DNA from: DAIDKA01 sp036521075
GTDB lineage: Bacteria > Pseudomonadota > Gammaproteobacteria > Steroidobacterales > Steroidobacteraceae
NCBI GenBank assembly: GCA_036521075.1
Contig: DATDIL010000165.1
Coordinates: forward strand, 1 to 64,000
DNA: 64,000 nucleotides
Reading direction: 5' to 3'
A program made the position numbers and the translations under genes. The notes under the pieces were generated by a model. That model saw only the letters and a program-made list of their open reading frames with translations. It did no database searches and had not been told where the DNA came from. Shown piece by piece: positions 1-9,131 of the stretch; the stretch's first letter is position 1; every line of letters starts with the position of its first letter.

Positions 1-489
1 CTCCTGCGCCAGCATGCGCCGCAGAAACAGAAAATCGACCGCGAAGCGGCTTGGCACTGCGATGCGCTTGCCCGCGAGCTGACGGAAATGCTGATACGGG
101 GATTCCGTGCGCACCATGATCACGGCTCCGGAGCGGTGCCCGAGGGAGACGATTTTCATGGGAATGCCCCGGTCGGCCAGGTCCATGACGAGCGGAGCCA
201 GCATGTATCCCGCCTGGATGCGGCCCGCCATGAGCGATTCCTTGATCTCAGGCCAGCCGTTGAACTTGGTGTACTGGAACTGGAATTTGCGGGCGCCCGC
301 GGGAGCCGTCTTGTTGCTGATACCGTTGGCGACGCACGCAACCGGCAGGGTGAGATTGCAGGTCACTGGCAAGCCACCGACCACCAATGCGTCCGGATTC
401 GCCTTTGCACACCCGAACATGCCCAGGGGTAGCGCCGCAGTGACCAGCCCTTGCAGCGCCTGGCGGCGCGATACCCTCTCTCGTCTCAT
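1..489 (-). CDS. NMT1/NrtA-type ABC transporter substrate-binding lipoprotein (3' end cut off by window)
   Basis: This is the first 163 codons of a gene that reads off the left edge. The N-terminus has a twin-arginine motif (SRRQAL) and a hydrophobic run ending in a lipobox-like LGMFGC, so the protein is probably Tat-exported and lipid-anchored. The following sequence (GGLPVTCNLTLPVACVANGI, then an ESLMAGRIQAGYMLAPLV stretch and a LAGKRIAVPSR stretch) is typical of nitrate/sulfonate/taurine-type periplasmic binding proteins of the NMT1 fold. The ligand cannot be told from this part. It starts at ATG 489 and is divergent from the halogenase gene. The transporter's other subunits are not in view. 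Confidence 0.8.
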   Translation of the reverse strand, partial: MRRERVSRRQALQGLVTAALPLGMFGCAKANPDALVVGGLPVTCNLTLPVACVANGISNKTAPAGARKFQFQYTKFNGWPEIKESLMAGRIQAGYMLAPLVMDLADRGIPMKIVSLGHRSGAVIMVRTESPYQHFRQLAGKRIAVPSRFAVDFLFLRRMLAQE

Positions 490-650
490 CGCCCCCGCCT
501 TGCCCCTAAGGCTGCGTAATTTCTCCGCGCATGCCGTAGGCCGGCACGCACTTTCGCGCGTAACTTAATATCGCCGTTGGATTGGGGCACGGCCCTCGAG
601 CGCGTGCGGCAGCCCTAGTATTGCGTTATTGTTGTTTAAAAGGCAACTAC

Positions 651-2180
651 ATGACAGATAGACGTATTTCCAGTATTGCGATCGTCGGCGGGGGCACCGC
701 TGGCTGGATGGCGGCCGCCGCTTTGGCCAAAGCGCTGGCCGGCATGAACGTGCGCATCCGGCTAATTGAGTCCAGTCAAGTCGGGCCGATCGGAGTCGGC
801 GAAGCAACGATCCCGCCGATCATCGACTTTCTGCGCCAGCTGGGCATCGATGAAAATGAGCTGGTGCGGGAAATCAAGGCGACCTTCAAGCTCGGCATCG
901 ACTATCGCGACTGGACTCGGATAGGCCACTCGTACTTCCATCCGTTCGGGCCGAGCGGCCCCGGAATCGGGGCGGTATCCTTTCCCGCGTACTGGCTCAA
1001 AATGTTTCTGGAAGGCAAAGCCACGCGACTGGAAGACTACTCGATTCAGGCCATTGCTGCCGAGCAGGGACGCTTTGTCCGACCGACCCACGCGCCGAAT
1101 ACGCCGCTCAACAAGATTACCTACGCGCTACATTTCGATGCGTCACAGTTCGCGCGCTATCTGCGCCGCTTCGCCGCGGCGCGCGGCGTGGAGCGCATCG
1201 AAGGCCACGTGCAGCGCGTATCGTTGCGAACAGACGATGGATTCATAGAATCCGTGTCACTGCAGAGCGGCGCGGAGATATTCGCCGATCTCTTCATTGA
1301 CTGCAGCGGGTTTCGCGGTGTGCTCATCGAAGAGGCGCTTGCTACCGGCTATGACGACTGGAGTCGTTGGCTGCCCTGCGACCGGGCACTGGTGGTACAG
1401 ACCGAGCGTACCGTGGCGCCGGCGCCGTATACGCTTGTTACCGCTCGCGATGCGGGCTGGCAATGGCGCATTCCGTTGCAGCACCGCGACGGTAACGGCT
1501 ATGTGTACTGCAGCGCCTTCACGAGCGAGGATGCGGCCGGGGCCGTATTCTCGACAAAGCTACCCGGCAAAGCTCTCACTGACCCGATGTCACTTCGCTT
1601 CACACCGGGACGTCGACGAAAGGCATGGCACAAGAACTGTGTGGCGCTTGGCTTGGCCGCCGGTTTTCTTGAGCCTCTGGAAGCGACCAGTATCCATTTG
1701 ATTCAGCGCGGCATCGCGATGCTGCTGAGGTTCTTTCCGGATCGCGACTTTGGCCCGGCCGAAATTGAGCGCTACAACCGCACACTGGAGTTCGAGTTCG
1801 AGCGGGTCCGCGACTTTTTGCTCTTGCACTACAGTCAGACCGAGCGCGCAGAGCCGTTTTGGGACCATTGCCGTTCGATTCTACCTACGCAGACTTTGCG
1901 TGAGAAAATCGAACTCTTCCAAAGTCACGGGCGAATTCTGCGCGAGGAGTCGGAGTTATTTCCAGTATTGAGCTGGCTGTCGGTATTGGTAGGCCAGAAC
2001 ATCATGCCACGACGCTACGACCCGATGGTCGACAGCCTCGCTCCCGACAGGATTCAAGCCAAACTGGCTGAGATTCGCGACTCGGTCCGCCGCTGCGCCG
2101 ACGCCATGCCTTCCCATCAGGAGTTTATTGATCAACATTGCGTGCCTAAAGGCCGGCGGCCCCAGCCCGTCGTGCCCTGA
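651..2180 (+). CDS. flavin-dependent tryptophan halogenase family protein
   Basis: A 509-residue FAD-dependent halogenase of the PrnA/RebH family, which uses reduced FAD, O2 and halide to halogenate an indole or other electron-rich ring. The FAD-binding GGGTAGWMAA lies at residues 13-22, the halogenase GWxWxIP motif is present as GWQWRIPL, and K80 in ATFKLGIDYRDW sits where the catalytic lysine (K79 in PrnA/RebH) is expected. The LEPLEATSIHLI stretch matches the region of the active-site glutamate. ATG 651 was chosen over an upstream TTG because GGGTAG then falls at the usual distance from the N-terminus. Such genes often accompany TonB receptors in soil proteobacteria, as here, and many act on unknown substrates, so tryptophan is not assured. 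A dedicated flavin reductase is not adjacent; one FMN-type reductase lies 30 kb away. Confidence 0.88.
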   Translation: MTDRRISSIAIVGGGTAGWMAAAALAKALAGMNVRIRLIESSQVGPIGVGEATIPPIIDFLRQLGIDENELVREIKATFKLGIDYRDWTRIGHSYFHPFGPSGPGIGAVSFPAYWLKMFLEGKATRLEDYSIQAIAAEQGRFVRPTHAPNTPLNKITYALHFDASQFARYLRRFAAARGVERIEGHVQRVSLRTDDGFIESVSLQSGAEIFADLFIDCSGFRGVLIEEALATGYDDWSRWLPCDRALVVQTERTVAPAPYTLVTARDAGWQWRIPLQHRDGNGYVYCSAFTSEDAAGAVFSTKLPGKALTDPMSLRFTPGRRRKAWHKNCVALGLAAGFLEPLEATSIHLIQRGIAMLLRFFPDRDFGPAEIERYNRTLEFEFERVRDFLLLHYSQTERAEPFWDHCRSILPTQTLREKIELFQSHGRILREESELFPVLSWLSVLVGQNIMPRRYDPMVDSLAPDRIQAKLAEIRDSVRRCADAMPSHQEFIDQHCVPKGRRPQPVVP

Positions 2181-2194
2181 GTGCTGACCTGCGC

Positions 2195-3427
2195 TTAGTT
2201 TGGCGCCACGCCGGAATTCTTCAGTGCTGCGAGGCCACTCGCATTGATGCTGGCGGCCGCGCGCTTCAGATCACCGATATCGGCGGCGGCTCCGGAGACC
2301 TTGATGGAGAATCGATCAGCGACGAAGGTCGAATATTCACCGCTTTTGGTGGCATTGTTCCATTGCTCGTGAACCAGCTGCCCACCATCTTTGTACGTCT
2401 TGTCGTAACCCGTGTCCGTTTGCGACTCCTGTTCGACTCCGGCCCAACCGGATGCAAATCCCACCATTCCCTTCAACGTCCCGGCGTCGACGATTTCCAG
2501 CTCCAGGGTGTGATTGGCGCCATCCGAATAGGTTGCCGTGGCCTTTGAAATCTGCATGCCGATCACCCCGTTACGTTCCACGGCCTGCTGCGTGCGCTTC
2601 AATCCCCCCAGCTCCTGCGGCAGAAAGGTCTTGATCACATCCGGTGCGAGCGATTCCACCTTGCCGCCACTGCCCATTGCCGCGCCCATGAACGCCCCCA
2701 GGGCATTGGCTTTCGCGGCCGCGTCACCGGACTTTTGCGCGCTATCGAGTTTCTTGGACGCCTCGTCCATGCGCTTCGCGTAATCGTTGACGGCATCCGC
2801 CGTGGCACTGTGATCGGAGAAAACGGGCGTATCAGCCGGCCGTGAGCCCAGCATCCCCCCCAGTGATCCGCCGCCGAGATAACCGAAGCCGCCAATCGAG
2901 CGTACGACCAGGCCCAGCACCACGGTAACCACGATGGCTGCAATCACGGTCACGATGGTGTAGCCAAGGGACTTATCGGCAGGACACTTCATCGTGAAAG
3001 GCAGACCCAGGTACAGCAGATAAAGCCCGTAAATCAAGCCGACCAATGCCGCCAGTACACCCAGCCCCGGCACAATGCCAATCAAGGATGCAATCCAGGA
3101 GGCGGTGTAGGAGTACGCCACGACCTTGAGCGCCTGGACCTGACTTTTCTCGCCACCGAACGTCGGCGCCAGCCCATCCACGATCAGCGCGACGATGAAG
3201 GTTCCGACCAGCGACATCACGTAAGTCGTCAGGACGATGGGCAGGACGGAGAAGCCCAGGAAGCGCGCCGTCAGCAGCACCCTCAGGGCCGGTATCGCCG
3301 CCAGGATGAGGATGTAGCCGGTATAGATCCCGCCGATCGTATCGGACTCGGCAGCGATCAGCGGCCATTCGCTGCGCGGTGTGAGCAAAATCCCTTTCAC
3401 TCTTCCTAACAGATTACTGGCTTGCAT
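2195..3427 (-). CDS. Yip1-domain membrane protein
   Basis: A 410-residue integral membrane protein. The first 190 residues carry about five hydrophobic segments and the family's N-terminal signature (LLGRVKGILLTPRSEWPLI), characteristic of bacterial Yip1-domain proteins of unknown function. From about residue 200 it is soluble, with an Ala/Ser/Lys-rich linker and a roughly 150-residue domain I do not recognise, which is longer than the minimal family. ATG 3427 is preceded by a good AAGGAA ribosome-binding site. Its stop is 15 bp from the convergent halogenase stop, and it is divergent from the SDR gene. A role in membrane homeostasis is only inference. Confidence 0.75.
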   Translation of the reverse strand: MQASNLLGRVKGILLTPRSEWPLIAAESDTIGGIYTGYILILAAIPALRVLLTARFLGFSVLPIVLTTYVMSLVGTFIVALIVDGLAPTFGGEKSQVQALKVVAYSYTASWIASLIGIVPGLGVLAALVGLIYGLYLLYLGLPFTMKCPADKSLGYTIVTVIAAIVVTVVLGLVVRSIGGFGYLGGGSLGGMLGSRPADTPVFSDHSATADAVNDYAKRMDEASKKLDSAQKSGDAAAKANALGAFMGAAMGSGGKVESLAPDVIKTFLPQELGGLKRTQQAVERNGVIGMQISKATATYSDGANHTLELEIVDAGTLKGMVGFASGWAGVEQESQTDTGYDKTYKDGGQLVHEQWNNATKSGEYSTFVADRFSIKVSGAAADIGDLKRAAASINASGLAALKNSGVAPN

Positions 3428-3572
3428 TTTTTATTCCTTGGAATTCTAAAGCCTCGCCCCCGCGGTCAGTCTAGCGCCTCTGTATCCATTATGCAGTTGT
3501 GCAACGCAGCGCCGCTTGCTGCACGAGGCCTCCGGGCGGCATGATGAATTCAGTCCAAACGAGGGTGCCATC

Positions 3573-4655
3573 ATGTCGAAGCAGAAATCGGTTCGAGCAG
3601 CCGGCGGTGCACAGATCGATGCACGGGGCCGGCGACAGTTTCTCGAAGGAATGGCACTCAGTGCCGGAGCAATCGCGTTTTTGGCCGGAGTGGGAGCCAG
3701 CGACAGCGCCCGGGCGCAGTCATCGTCTGCTCCCGCACCACGCTCAGCGCTATCCATCCCCCCGGCGCCGAAGGTCGCGCAGCCACCTCCCTTGAAAGAT
3801 GTGGCCGGCAAGACGGCATACATCACCGCATCATCGGATGGCATCGGACTGGGCATCGCACGCGCGTGTTCGAACGCGGGCATGAAGATTGTCATTGGCT
3901 ACCGCAACGAGGCGCGACTGGCCGAAGCGCTGCCGCTGTTCAAGCCAGGCAATGCGGGCGTTCACGCCATCAAACACGACGTCACCGACCGCGATGGGTG
4001 GACCCGTCTGCTGAAGGAGATCAATGACAAATTCGGTAACCTGCACCTGCTGGTGAACAATGCCGGGGCAAAGACGCTCGCCCAGGCGAATGACGCCAAG
4101 GCCGATGTCTGGGATAACGCGGTCGCGGTGAATTTCACGGCGATTTATAACGGTGTTGCGACCTGCCTGCCGCACTTCAAGGCACACGGTGAGGGCGCGC
4201 AGATCGTGACGACCGCCTCCATGAGCGGCGTTGTGCCCGGCGTACTGGCCGGGGTCTACACCGCAACCAAAATCGCGGCGGTGGGCCTCATGGAGGCGCT
4301 GCGGGTTGAGCTCGAGGGCACCAACATCGGCACCTCGGCGTTTTGTCCCGGTGGCGTCATCACGGACAACCGTCCCGTAGGCCAGAGAAAATCCAAGCGC
4401 CCCTCAATCATGATGGATCCGCTTGAAGCCGGAGAGCGGGTGTTGAACGGGGTCCGCAACAACGACCTGTTCATCTTCAGTCATCCCGAATTCCGCGACG
4501 GCATGCAGGAGCGCTTCGATGCCTTCATGGCCTCGGTACCTGATGAGACTCCCCCTCCGGCGCGTGCCAAGGCCGAACAGATCCTGGCGCACTGTCCGAT
4601 CTACCCGCTGGAAACGGCCCATCGCAAGATGAAGCGCAAGTCCTACCTCGCCTGA
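3573..4655 (+). CDS. Tat-exported short-chain dehydrogenase/reductase
   Basis: A 360-residue protein with an N-terminal twin-arginine signal (GRRQFLEG followed by a hydrophobic run and an Ala-rich cleavage region near DSARAQ) and then a classical SDR domain. The cofactor loop reads TASSDGIGLG, a variant of TGxxxGIG. The structural NNAG, the catalytic serine in TTASMSGV and the YTATK (YxxxK) motif are all present, so an NAD(P)-dependent oxidoreductase is expected. Most SDRs are cytoplasmic; a Tat leader implies folding with cofactor before export. ATG 3573 follows a GAGGG sequence; an in-frame start at 3516 would bury the signal. The substrate is unknown. Confidence 0.8.
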   Translation: MSKQKSVRAAGGAQIDARGRRQFLEGMALSAGAIAFLAGVGASDSARAQSSSAPAPRSALSIPPAPKVAQPPPLKDVAGKTAYITASSDGIGLGIARACSNAGMKIVIGYRNEARLAEALPLFKPGNAGVHAIKHDVTDRDGWTRLLKEINDKFGNLHLLVNNAGAKTLAQANDAKADVWDNAVAVNFTAIYNGVATCLPHFKAHGEGAQIVTTASMSGVVPGVLAGVYTATKIAAVGLMEALRVELEGTNIGTSAFCPGGVITDNRPVGQRKSKRPSIMMDPLEAGERVLNGVRNNDLFIFSHPEFRDGMQERFDAFMASVPDETPPPARAKAEQILAHCPIYPLETAHRKMKRKSYLA

Positions 4656-4694
4656 GAGCAGCGCTTGAGTCCGCGCTGGCCTTGCTTCAGGCGA

Positions 4695-7600
4695 TCAGAA
4701 TTTCGCTTTTATGCCGAGGGAGAACCGGCGGCCGATCACGTCGTAGTCATTGGTTGTCGCGCCAATGGCGTTCGTTGAGGCATTGGCACCCACAAACACC
4801 GGCCACGCATCCATCAGGTTATCGATACCCCCTCGCAGCTCAAAGGTGTCATTGATCGCCCACCGGGCGAACATGTCGACCTCGTTGTAGGCGTTTGCCG
4901 CACCCTGCGTGCCCGCCAAGGAGCTTGGATCCGGACCCGTGGAGGGCAGATGCTGCCAGCGGAATCCAACCGAGGCCGGTCCAACCGTGTAGGTGAAGGT
5001 GCTCAGCACCTTGTACCGGAACGACGAATTGGTGACCGTACCCGTGTAGTTGATGAAGGCCGCACCCGGGAACGGCGACAGGGCGTAGCGGTCCAGATAG
5101 CTGGCGACGATGTTCACGTCGAATCCACCCGGGATCGCATGGAGCGCACCGACATCCCCAAAGCGCAGGCCCCAGTCCAGCTCCGAGTCGATACCGCGCG
5201 ACTGGATTCCACCCTGGTTGATGTATTGCGCCTGGTACTTCCGCGAAGCGCCATAGGGGTCGCCCACCTGGGGCGCATATTCGCGATTAATGAGAGCGCA
5301 GTAGGGATTGCCGGCCGCAAGCTGAGCACCCGTCAGTGACCCCGCCGCGCTGCCTATGAGGCTGTTGTACTGGGGATCCAGGCATTCCTGATACACGGTG
5401 TTATAGCTCGGAATACCGATGGCACCCGTAATCTGGATCTGGTACCAGTCCAGGGACAATCGCAGCTTCTCCGTCAGCGGAGTGGTGAAGGGCGAATTGA
5501 TGACTACGCCGGCAGTGACCGTCCGCGCCTGCTCCGATTTCAGGTTGGGATTTCCGCTCTGGACCGCCAGCGGGAACGGAAAGGGAGTGGGTGAGAACCC
5601 GAAGACGCTGTACTGGTAGGTATTGGCAGTGCCACCCGGCACCATGTACGAACCGGCTATGGCTGCGTTTGCCGCCGAGCCGGCGTCTCTTTCAATCAAG
5701 TACTGACACAGTTCCTGTACGTTGTAGCGATGGGGATTGCTCGCAACGTTTCCATAGGAAGGCGTCACACTATAGACGGCACAAGGATCGTACTGGCCGA
5801 TTATGAGGGCACTTCCGCCGGCCGGCGTGAACAGCTCGGCAATGTTGGGCGCCCGGTTTGCGACCTCGACGCCACCGCGGACATTTACCCAGTTGGTAAC
5901 CCCCCAGTTGGCGAGCAGCTTCCAGGTATCGACATTGCCGCCAGTGCCGCTGACACCTCCAGATGACTCTTTATAATTCGAGAAGCGGTAACCGGGATCG
6001 ATCTCCAGCGACTTGACCAAGGGCAGATCCTTGAGCAGGGGAATCGAGAACTCCGTGTATATTTCGGTCGTGCTCGTATCGCCTTGGACCGGGCCGGGCA
6101 GCGCGATGTTCTGCACGATGACCGGGTAGTCCTGGAAGAAGGTATAGTTGGAATCCGGGGTGAAATCGAACCCCTCGGACCGAAAGTCTGCGCCCAGTGC
6201 ATACTTCACCTTTCCGGCGTTGAGAAAGGGAATTTCGATGAGACTGCCCTGTATGTCTCCTTCATACACCTGCTGCAGGATATCGGTGATGTTGTTCAAG
6301 GCCGGATCCGCATAGTTACCGCAGCCCGCCGAGACCCCCGCCAGGCTGCTCGGAACGCTGCCATTGGTGTTGAATATGGGCAATCCCGACGCGCAAGTGC
6401 CGCCGACAGCAATCGGAGTCGTGCCGATCGCGTAGTTCTGACCGTAAAGGTTCGCGTTGAAGAGTTCCTGCAGCCTGGTGAGGTTCGGGAACCCATTCAG
6501 CTGCGAATTCACCGTAGTTTCGCCGCGCTGCCCGTAGACTTCCCAGGTCGAATCCGAAAACGGCAGATCGCCGCGCAGGCCGGCGGTGATCTGATAGAGA
6601 TCGGTCGAGGTATTGGTGCTATAGGGCCCGAAGTATCCCGTTGACCCGTTGTAGGTCCATGGGGCATTGGGAGTGGGTCGCGAGTCCAGCAGCGTTGCCA
6701 GCGCCTGTGGAACCGGGTGATAGGCTGTTCCCAGCGGCCCATTTTCGAAGGTCGGCGAACTCGGGTCATCGTACAAAGGATTGTAGGGAACAGTAGTCTG
6801 CCAGGAACTGAATATTCCCGCGGGACTGCCGACGGCCTGGGTCTGGTTTTTTGAGAACGTGAATTCCGTGAACGCGGTGATATGGTCGTTCAGGGAGTAG
6901 TGACCGGTTACCAACGCCGACCAACGTGTCAATGGAACACTAAGCTGGGCGTTCGTTTCGTCGTTCCAGCTCAACGCACCGCCGGGATTGATCTTGAAGC
7001 CGGATGTGCCGCCGAGAGCTCCACTATAGGGATTCGTGGCGCTCATGGGAGTCAGATAGTTGAACAGAGTACCGTTCGGATTGATGTAATAGCCGGAAGC
7101 GCCGTTGAGCGGGAAGCCCGCCGCGGGAAGGTTCCCCGGAGTAGTGATGTATTCTTGCAGGGGCGAATTTGTCAAACCCCCGCCCGGCGTACCCGGGTCA
7201 TTCCAGCCGGCGCGAACCCAGGCGTGGTCGCGGCTGAACGCATCGCCGCGCTTGCTATAGTTGAGGATCGCCATCAGATTGCCCTTGCCGTCGGCAAAAT
7301 TGCCGCCCAACAGCGCGCTGATATCGGTCTGCTTGTCATCACCCTGCTGGGAAATGCCCTGCTGCGCGTCAACCTCGACGCCCTGGAAGTTCTGTTTGAG
7401 CTTGAAATTGACGACACCCGAGATGGCATCCGCTCCATAGGTTGAGGCGGCGCCGCCCGTGATGGTTTCGACGCTGGCGATGGCCTCTGCCGGTATGGTG
7501 TTGAGGTCTATTGTGAGCGTGGCATTGATCGGTTGAGCGCGCCGGCCATCAATCAGAACCAGGGTGCGGTTGGTGCCGAGACCCCGCAGGTCCACGGTGG

Positions 7601-8309
7601 CAGCGCCCGGGGCCGCGGTGGGCCCCGGAAATGGATTGGAGGAGCCGCTCAGGGTACTGGCGTTTCCCGAGGCGTGAAACTGGGGCAGCTGCTGCAGGGC
7701 GCTTTCAATACCGACGTCGGAGCGAGATTCGATGGAGGTCGCGTCCACGGTCACAATGGGGGTCAGCGCCGTGTAATCCTGCCGCGCAATGCGCGAGCCG
7801 GTGACGATGACTTCCTGCAGCGGGGCCTCGGGAGCGGCGGCGGGCGCACTGGGTGTCTGGGCGGCCGCATTGTTTTGCGCCAAGAGGTTCGCGTGATCGG
7901 CAGGGGCATGAACGGCAGGAGTCTGATCCTGGACATCCGCGGTGCGGATTAACTGTCCCGCGGTCGGCTGCACCTCGATGGTCCTGTCATCAAGCTGACG
8001 GGTAATGAGCCCGGTGCCATTGAGCAGCACCTGAAGCGCACTCGCCGAGCTATAACGGCCGTTCAGGACCGGCGCAACGTAGTCGGTCTTGACTTGGAGC
8101 GAGAGCACCACCTCGATTCCCGTTTGCTTGGCAAACTCCTGGAGCGCCGTGCGCAGAGGTTGTGTAGGAATCGTAAATTGATATTGCAACGCGTCATCGG
8201 CAAATGCCGGAACGGCGCTGTGGAGGCAAAGAAGAGAAGCGACCGTCGCGCGCACAATGAACGTGCCGATTCCGCGTCCGCACATAAGTGTGGTGCATTT
8301 GCCGCTCAT
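4695..8309 (-). CDS. TonB-dependent receptor with N-terminal STN domain
   Basis: A 1204-residue outer-membrane receptor. After a signal peptide (ending near AVPAFA) comes an STN domain (secretin/TonB short N-terminus; FAKQTGIEVVLS region), used by receptors that signal through FecR/sigma-type partners. A TonB-box-like LQEVIVTGSRIARQD follows, then a plug domain and a 22-strand-type barrel ending in RRFSLGIKAKF with the usual terminal Phe. Internal segments such as GAASTYGADAISGVVNFKL and LRGLGTNRTLVLIDGRRA are standard for the plug. ATG 8309 has a run of G just upstream (GGGGGGGAT); an upstream in-frame start at 8390 is less likely. No FecI/FecR pair is visible nearby. The substrate is unknown; the halogenase 2.5 kb away may belong to the same uptake/tailoring theme. 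Confidence 0.92.
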   Translation of the reverse strand: MSGKCTTLMCGRGIGTFIVRATVASLLCLHSAVPAFADDALQYQFTIPTQPLRTALQEFAKQTGIEVVLSLQVKTDYVAPVLNGRYSSASALQVLLNGTGLITRQLDDRTIEVQPTAGQLIRTADVQDQTPAVHAPADHANLLAQNNAAAQTPSAPAAAPEAPLQEVIVTGSRIARQDYTALTPIVTVDATSIESRSDVGIESALQQLPQFHASGNASTLSGSSNPFPGPTAAPGAATVDLRGLGTNRTLVLIDGRRAQPINATLTIDLNTIPAEAIASVETITGGAASTYGADAISGVVNFKLKQNFQGVEVDAQQGISQQGDDKQTDISALLGGNFADGKGNLMAILNYSKRGDAFSRDHAWVRAGWNDPGTPGGGLTNSPLQEYITTPGNLPAAGFPLNGASGYYINPNGTLFNYLTPMSATNPYSGALGGTSGFKINPGGALSWNDETNAQLSVPLTRWSALVTGHYSLNDHITAFTEFTFSKNQTQAVGSPAGIFSSWQTTVPYNPLYDDPSSPTFENGPLGTAYHPVPQALATLLDSRPTPNAPWTYNGSTGYFGPYSTNTSTDLYQITAGLRGDLPFSDSTWEVYGQRGETTVNSQLNGFPNLTRLQELFNANLYGQNYAIGTTPIAVGGTCASGLPIFNTNGSVPSSLAGVSAGCGNYADPALNNITDILQQVYEGDIQGSLIEIPFLNAGKVKYALGADFRSEGFDFTPDSNYTFFQDYPVIVQNIALPGPVQGDTSTTEIYTEFSIPLLKDLPLVKSLEIDPGYRFSNYKESSGGVSGTGGNVDTWKLLANWGVTNWVNVRGGVEVANRAPNIAELFTPAGGSALIIGQYDPCAVYSVTPSYGNVASNPHRYNVQELCQYLIERDAGSAANAAIAGSYMVPGGTANTYQYSVFGFSPTPFPFPLAVQSGNPNLKSEQARTVTAGVVINSPFTTPLTEKLRLSLDWYQIQITGAIGIPSYNTVYQECLDPQYNSLIGSAAGSLTGAQLAAGNPYCALINREYAPQVGDPYGASRKYQAQYINQGGIQSRGIDSELDWGLRFGDVGALHAIPGGFDVNIVASYLDRYALSPFPGAAFINYTGTVTNSSFRYKVLSTFTYTVGPASVGFRWQHLPSTGPDPSSLAGTQGAANAYNEVDMFARWAINDTFELRGGIDNLMDAWPVFVGANASTNAIGATTNDYDVIGRRFSLGIKAKF

Positions 8310-8519
8310 ATCCCCCCCCAATCGACTTTGTTTAGTTCTTCGTCTGACTTCCCATTGACAACTCAACCAATTACTACGAAATGCTAGCAATATTGAACTG
8401 TGTTCACAACTGTTTTATGTGACGTGCCGCTGTGGCCGAATCGTGTATCGTCCTACGCGACCCTTCGACTCCGTAAATTTGCTCACAGACCAATTCTGCT
8501 TGGCGTTGGAGTCCACTCA

Positions 8520-9125
8520 ATGCAGCAGCGCAAGCTGATCGATGCCATGCCAATCAATGTCATCCGGCACACTCGATGGATCCTGCTGTGCCTGCCGATG
8601 TTCGGGTCATTTGCGGCGACAGTTTTGGCACAGACATCCAGCGATCCGATGGAGGCGTGCTTCCGAATGTCCGACCGCGACGCGAAGCTCGCCTGTTTCG
8701 ACAATGAAATGCAGCGGCGTCACGCCCTAGCGGCTCGTGAACCCGCCACCGCGCCAACTGCCCCTGCTGCAACTTCGGCCCCGCCGGCCACGAATGCTAA
8801 CAGCAGCATCAAGACTGCGAAGCAAGGGCCGCCTGATGACACTATCGGCCTCGATGGCAAGCAACTCATCCGCAAGCGCAAAGAAGAAGGCATTCAACCA
8901 AAGGCGGTGCAGCCCATGGTCGCGGTTATCGCCACTTTGAAGCAGCGCCCTGGCCATCTGTACTATTTTGAGCTGGAGAACGGCCAGGTTTGGGAATCGA
9001 CGGACACGGAAGGCGATTTATTCCTCGGTCCACATGAAACCGTGTTGATCAGGCCGGGAATTCTTGGAGCGTTCTTTCTTAAGACCCAGGACGGAAAGTC
9101 GATACGAGTCCACCGCCTGCGCTGA
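8520..9125 (+). CDS. small secreted protein of unknown function
   Basis: A 201-residue protein with a signal sequence (RHTRWILLCLPMFGSFAATVLAQ is the leader region). Next comes the motif CFRMSDRDAKLACFDNEM, a C-x(n)-D-R-LACxD pattern common in small secreted proteins of proteobacteria. A low-complexity Ala/Pro/Thr linker (about residues 75-100) leads to a compact C-terminal domain (HLYYFELENGQVWES to the end). ATG 8520 or 8547 could be the start; the signal peptide fits either. It is divergent from the large TonB receptor, with about 210 bp between them that probably hold both promoters. I do not assign a function. Confidence 0.65.
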   Translation: MQQRKLIDAMPINVIRHTRWILLCLPMFGSFAATVLAQTSSDPMEACFRMSDRDAKLACFDNEMQRRHALAAREPATAPTAPAATSAPPATNANSSIKTAKQGPPDDTIGLDGKQLIRKRKEEGIQPKAVQPMVAVIATLKQRPGHLYYFELENGQVWESTDTEGDLFLGPHETVLIRPGILGAFFLKTQDGKSIRVHRLR

Positions 9126-9131
9126 TTGGAC

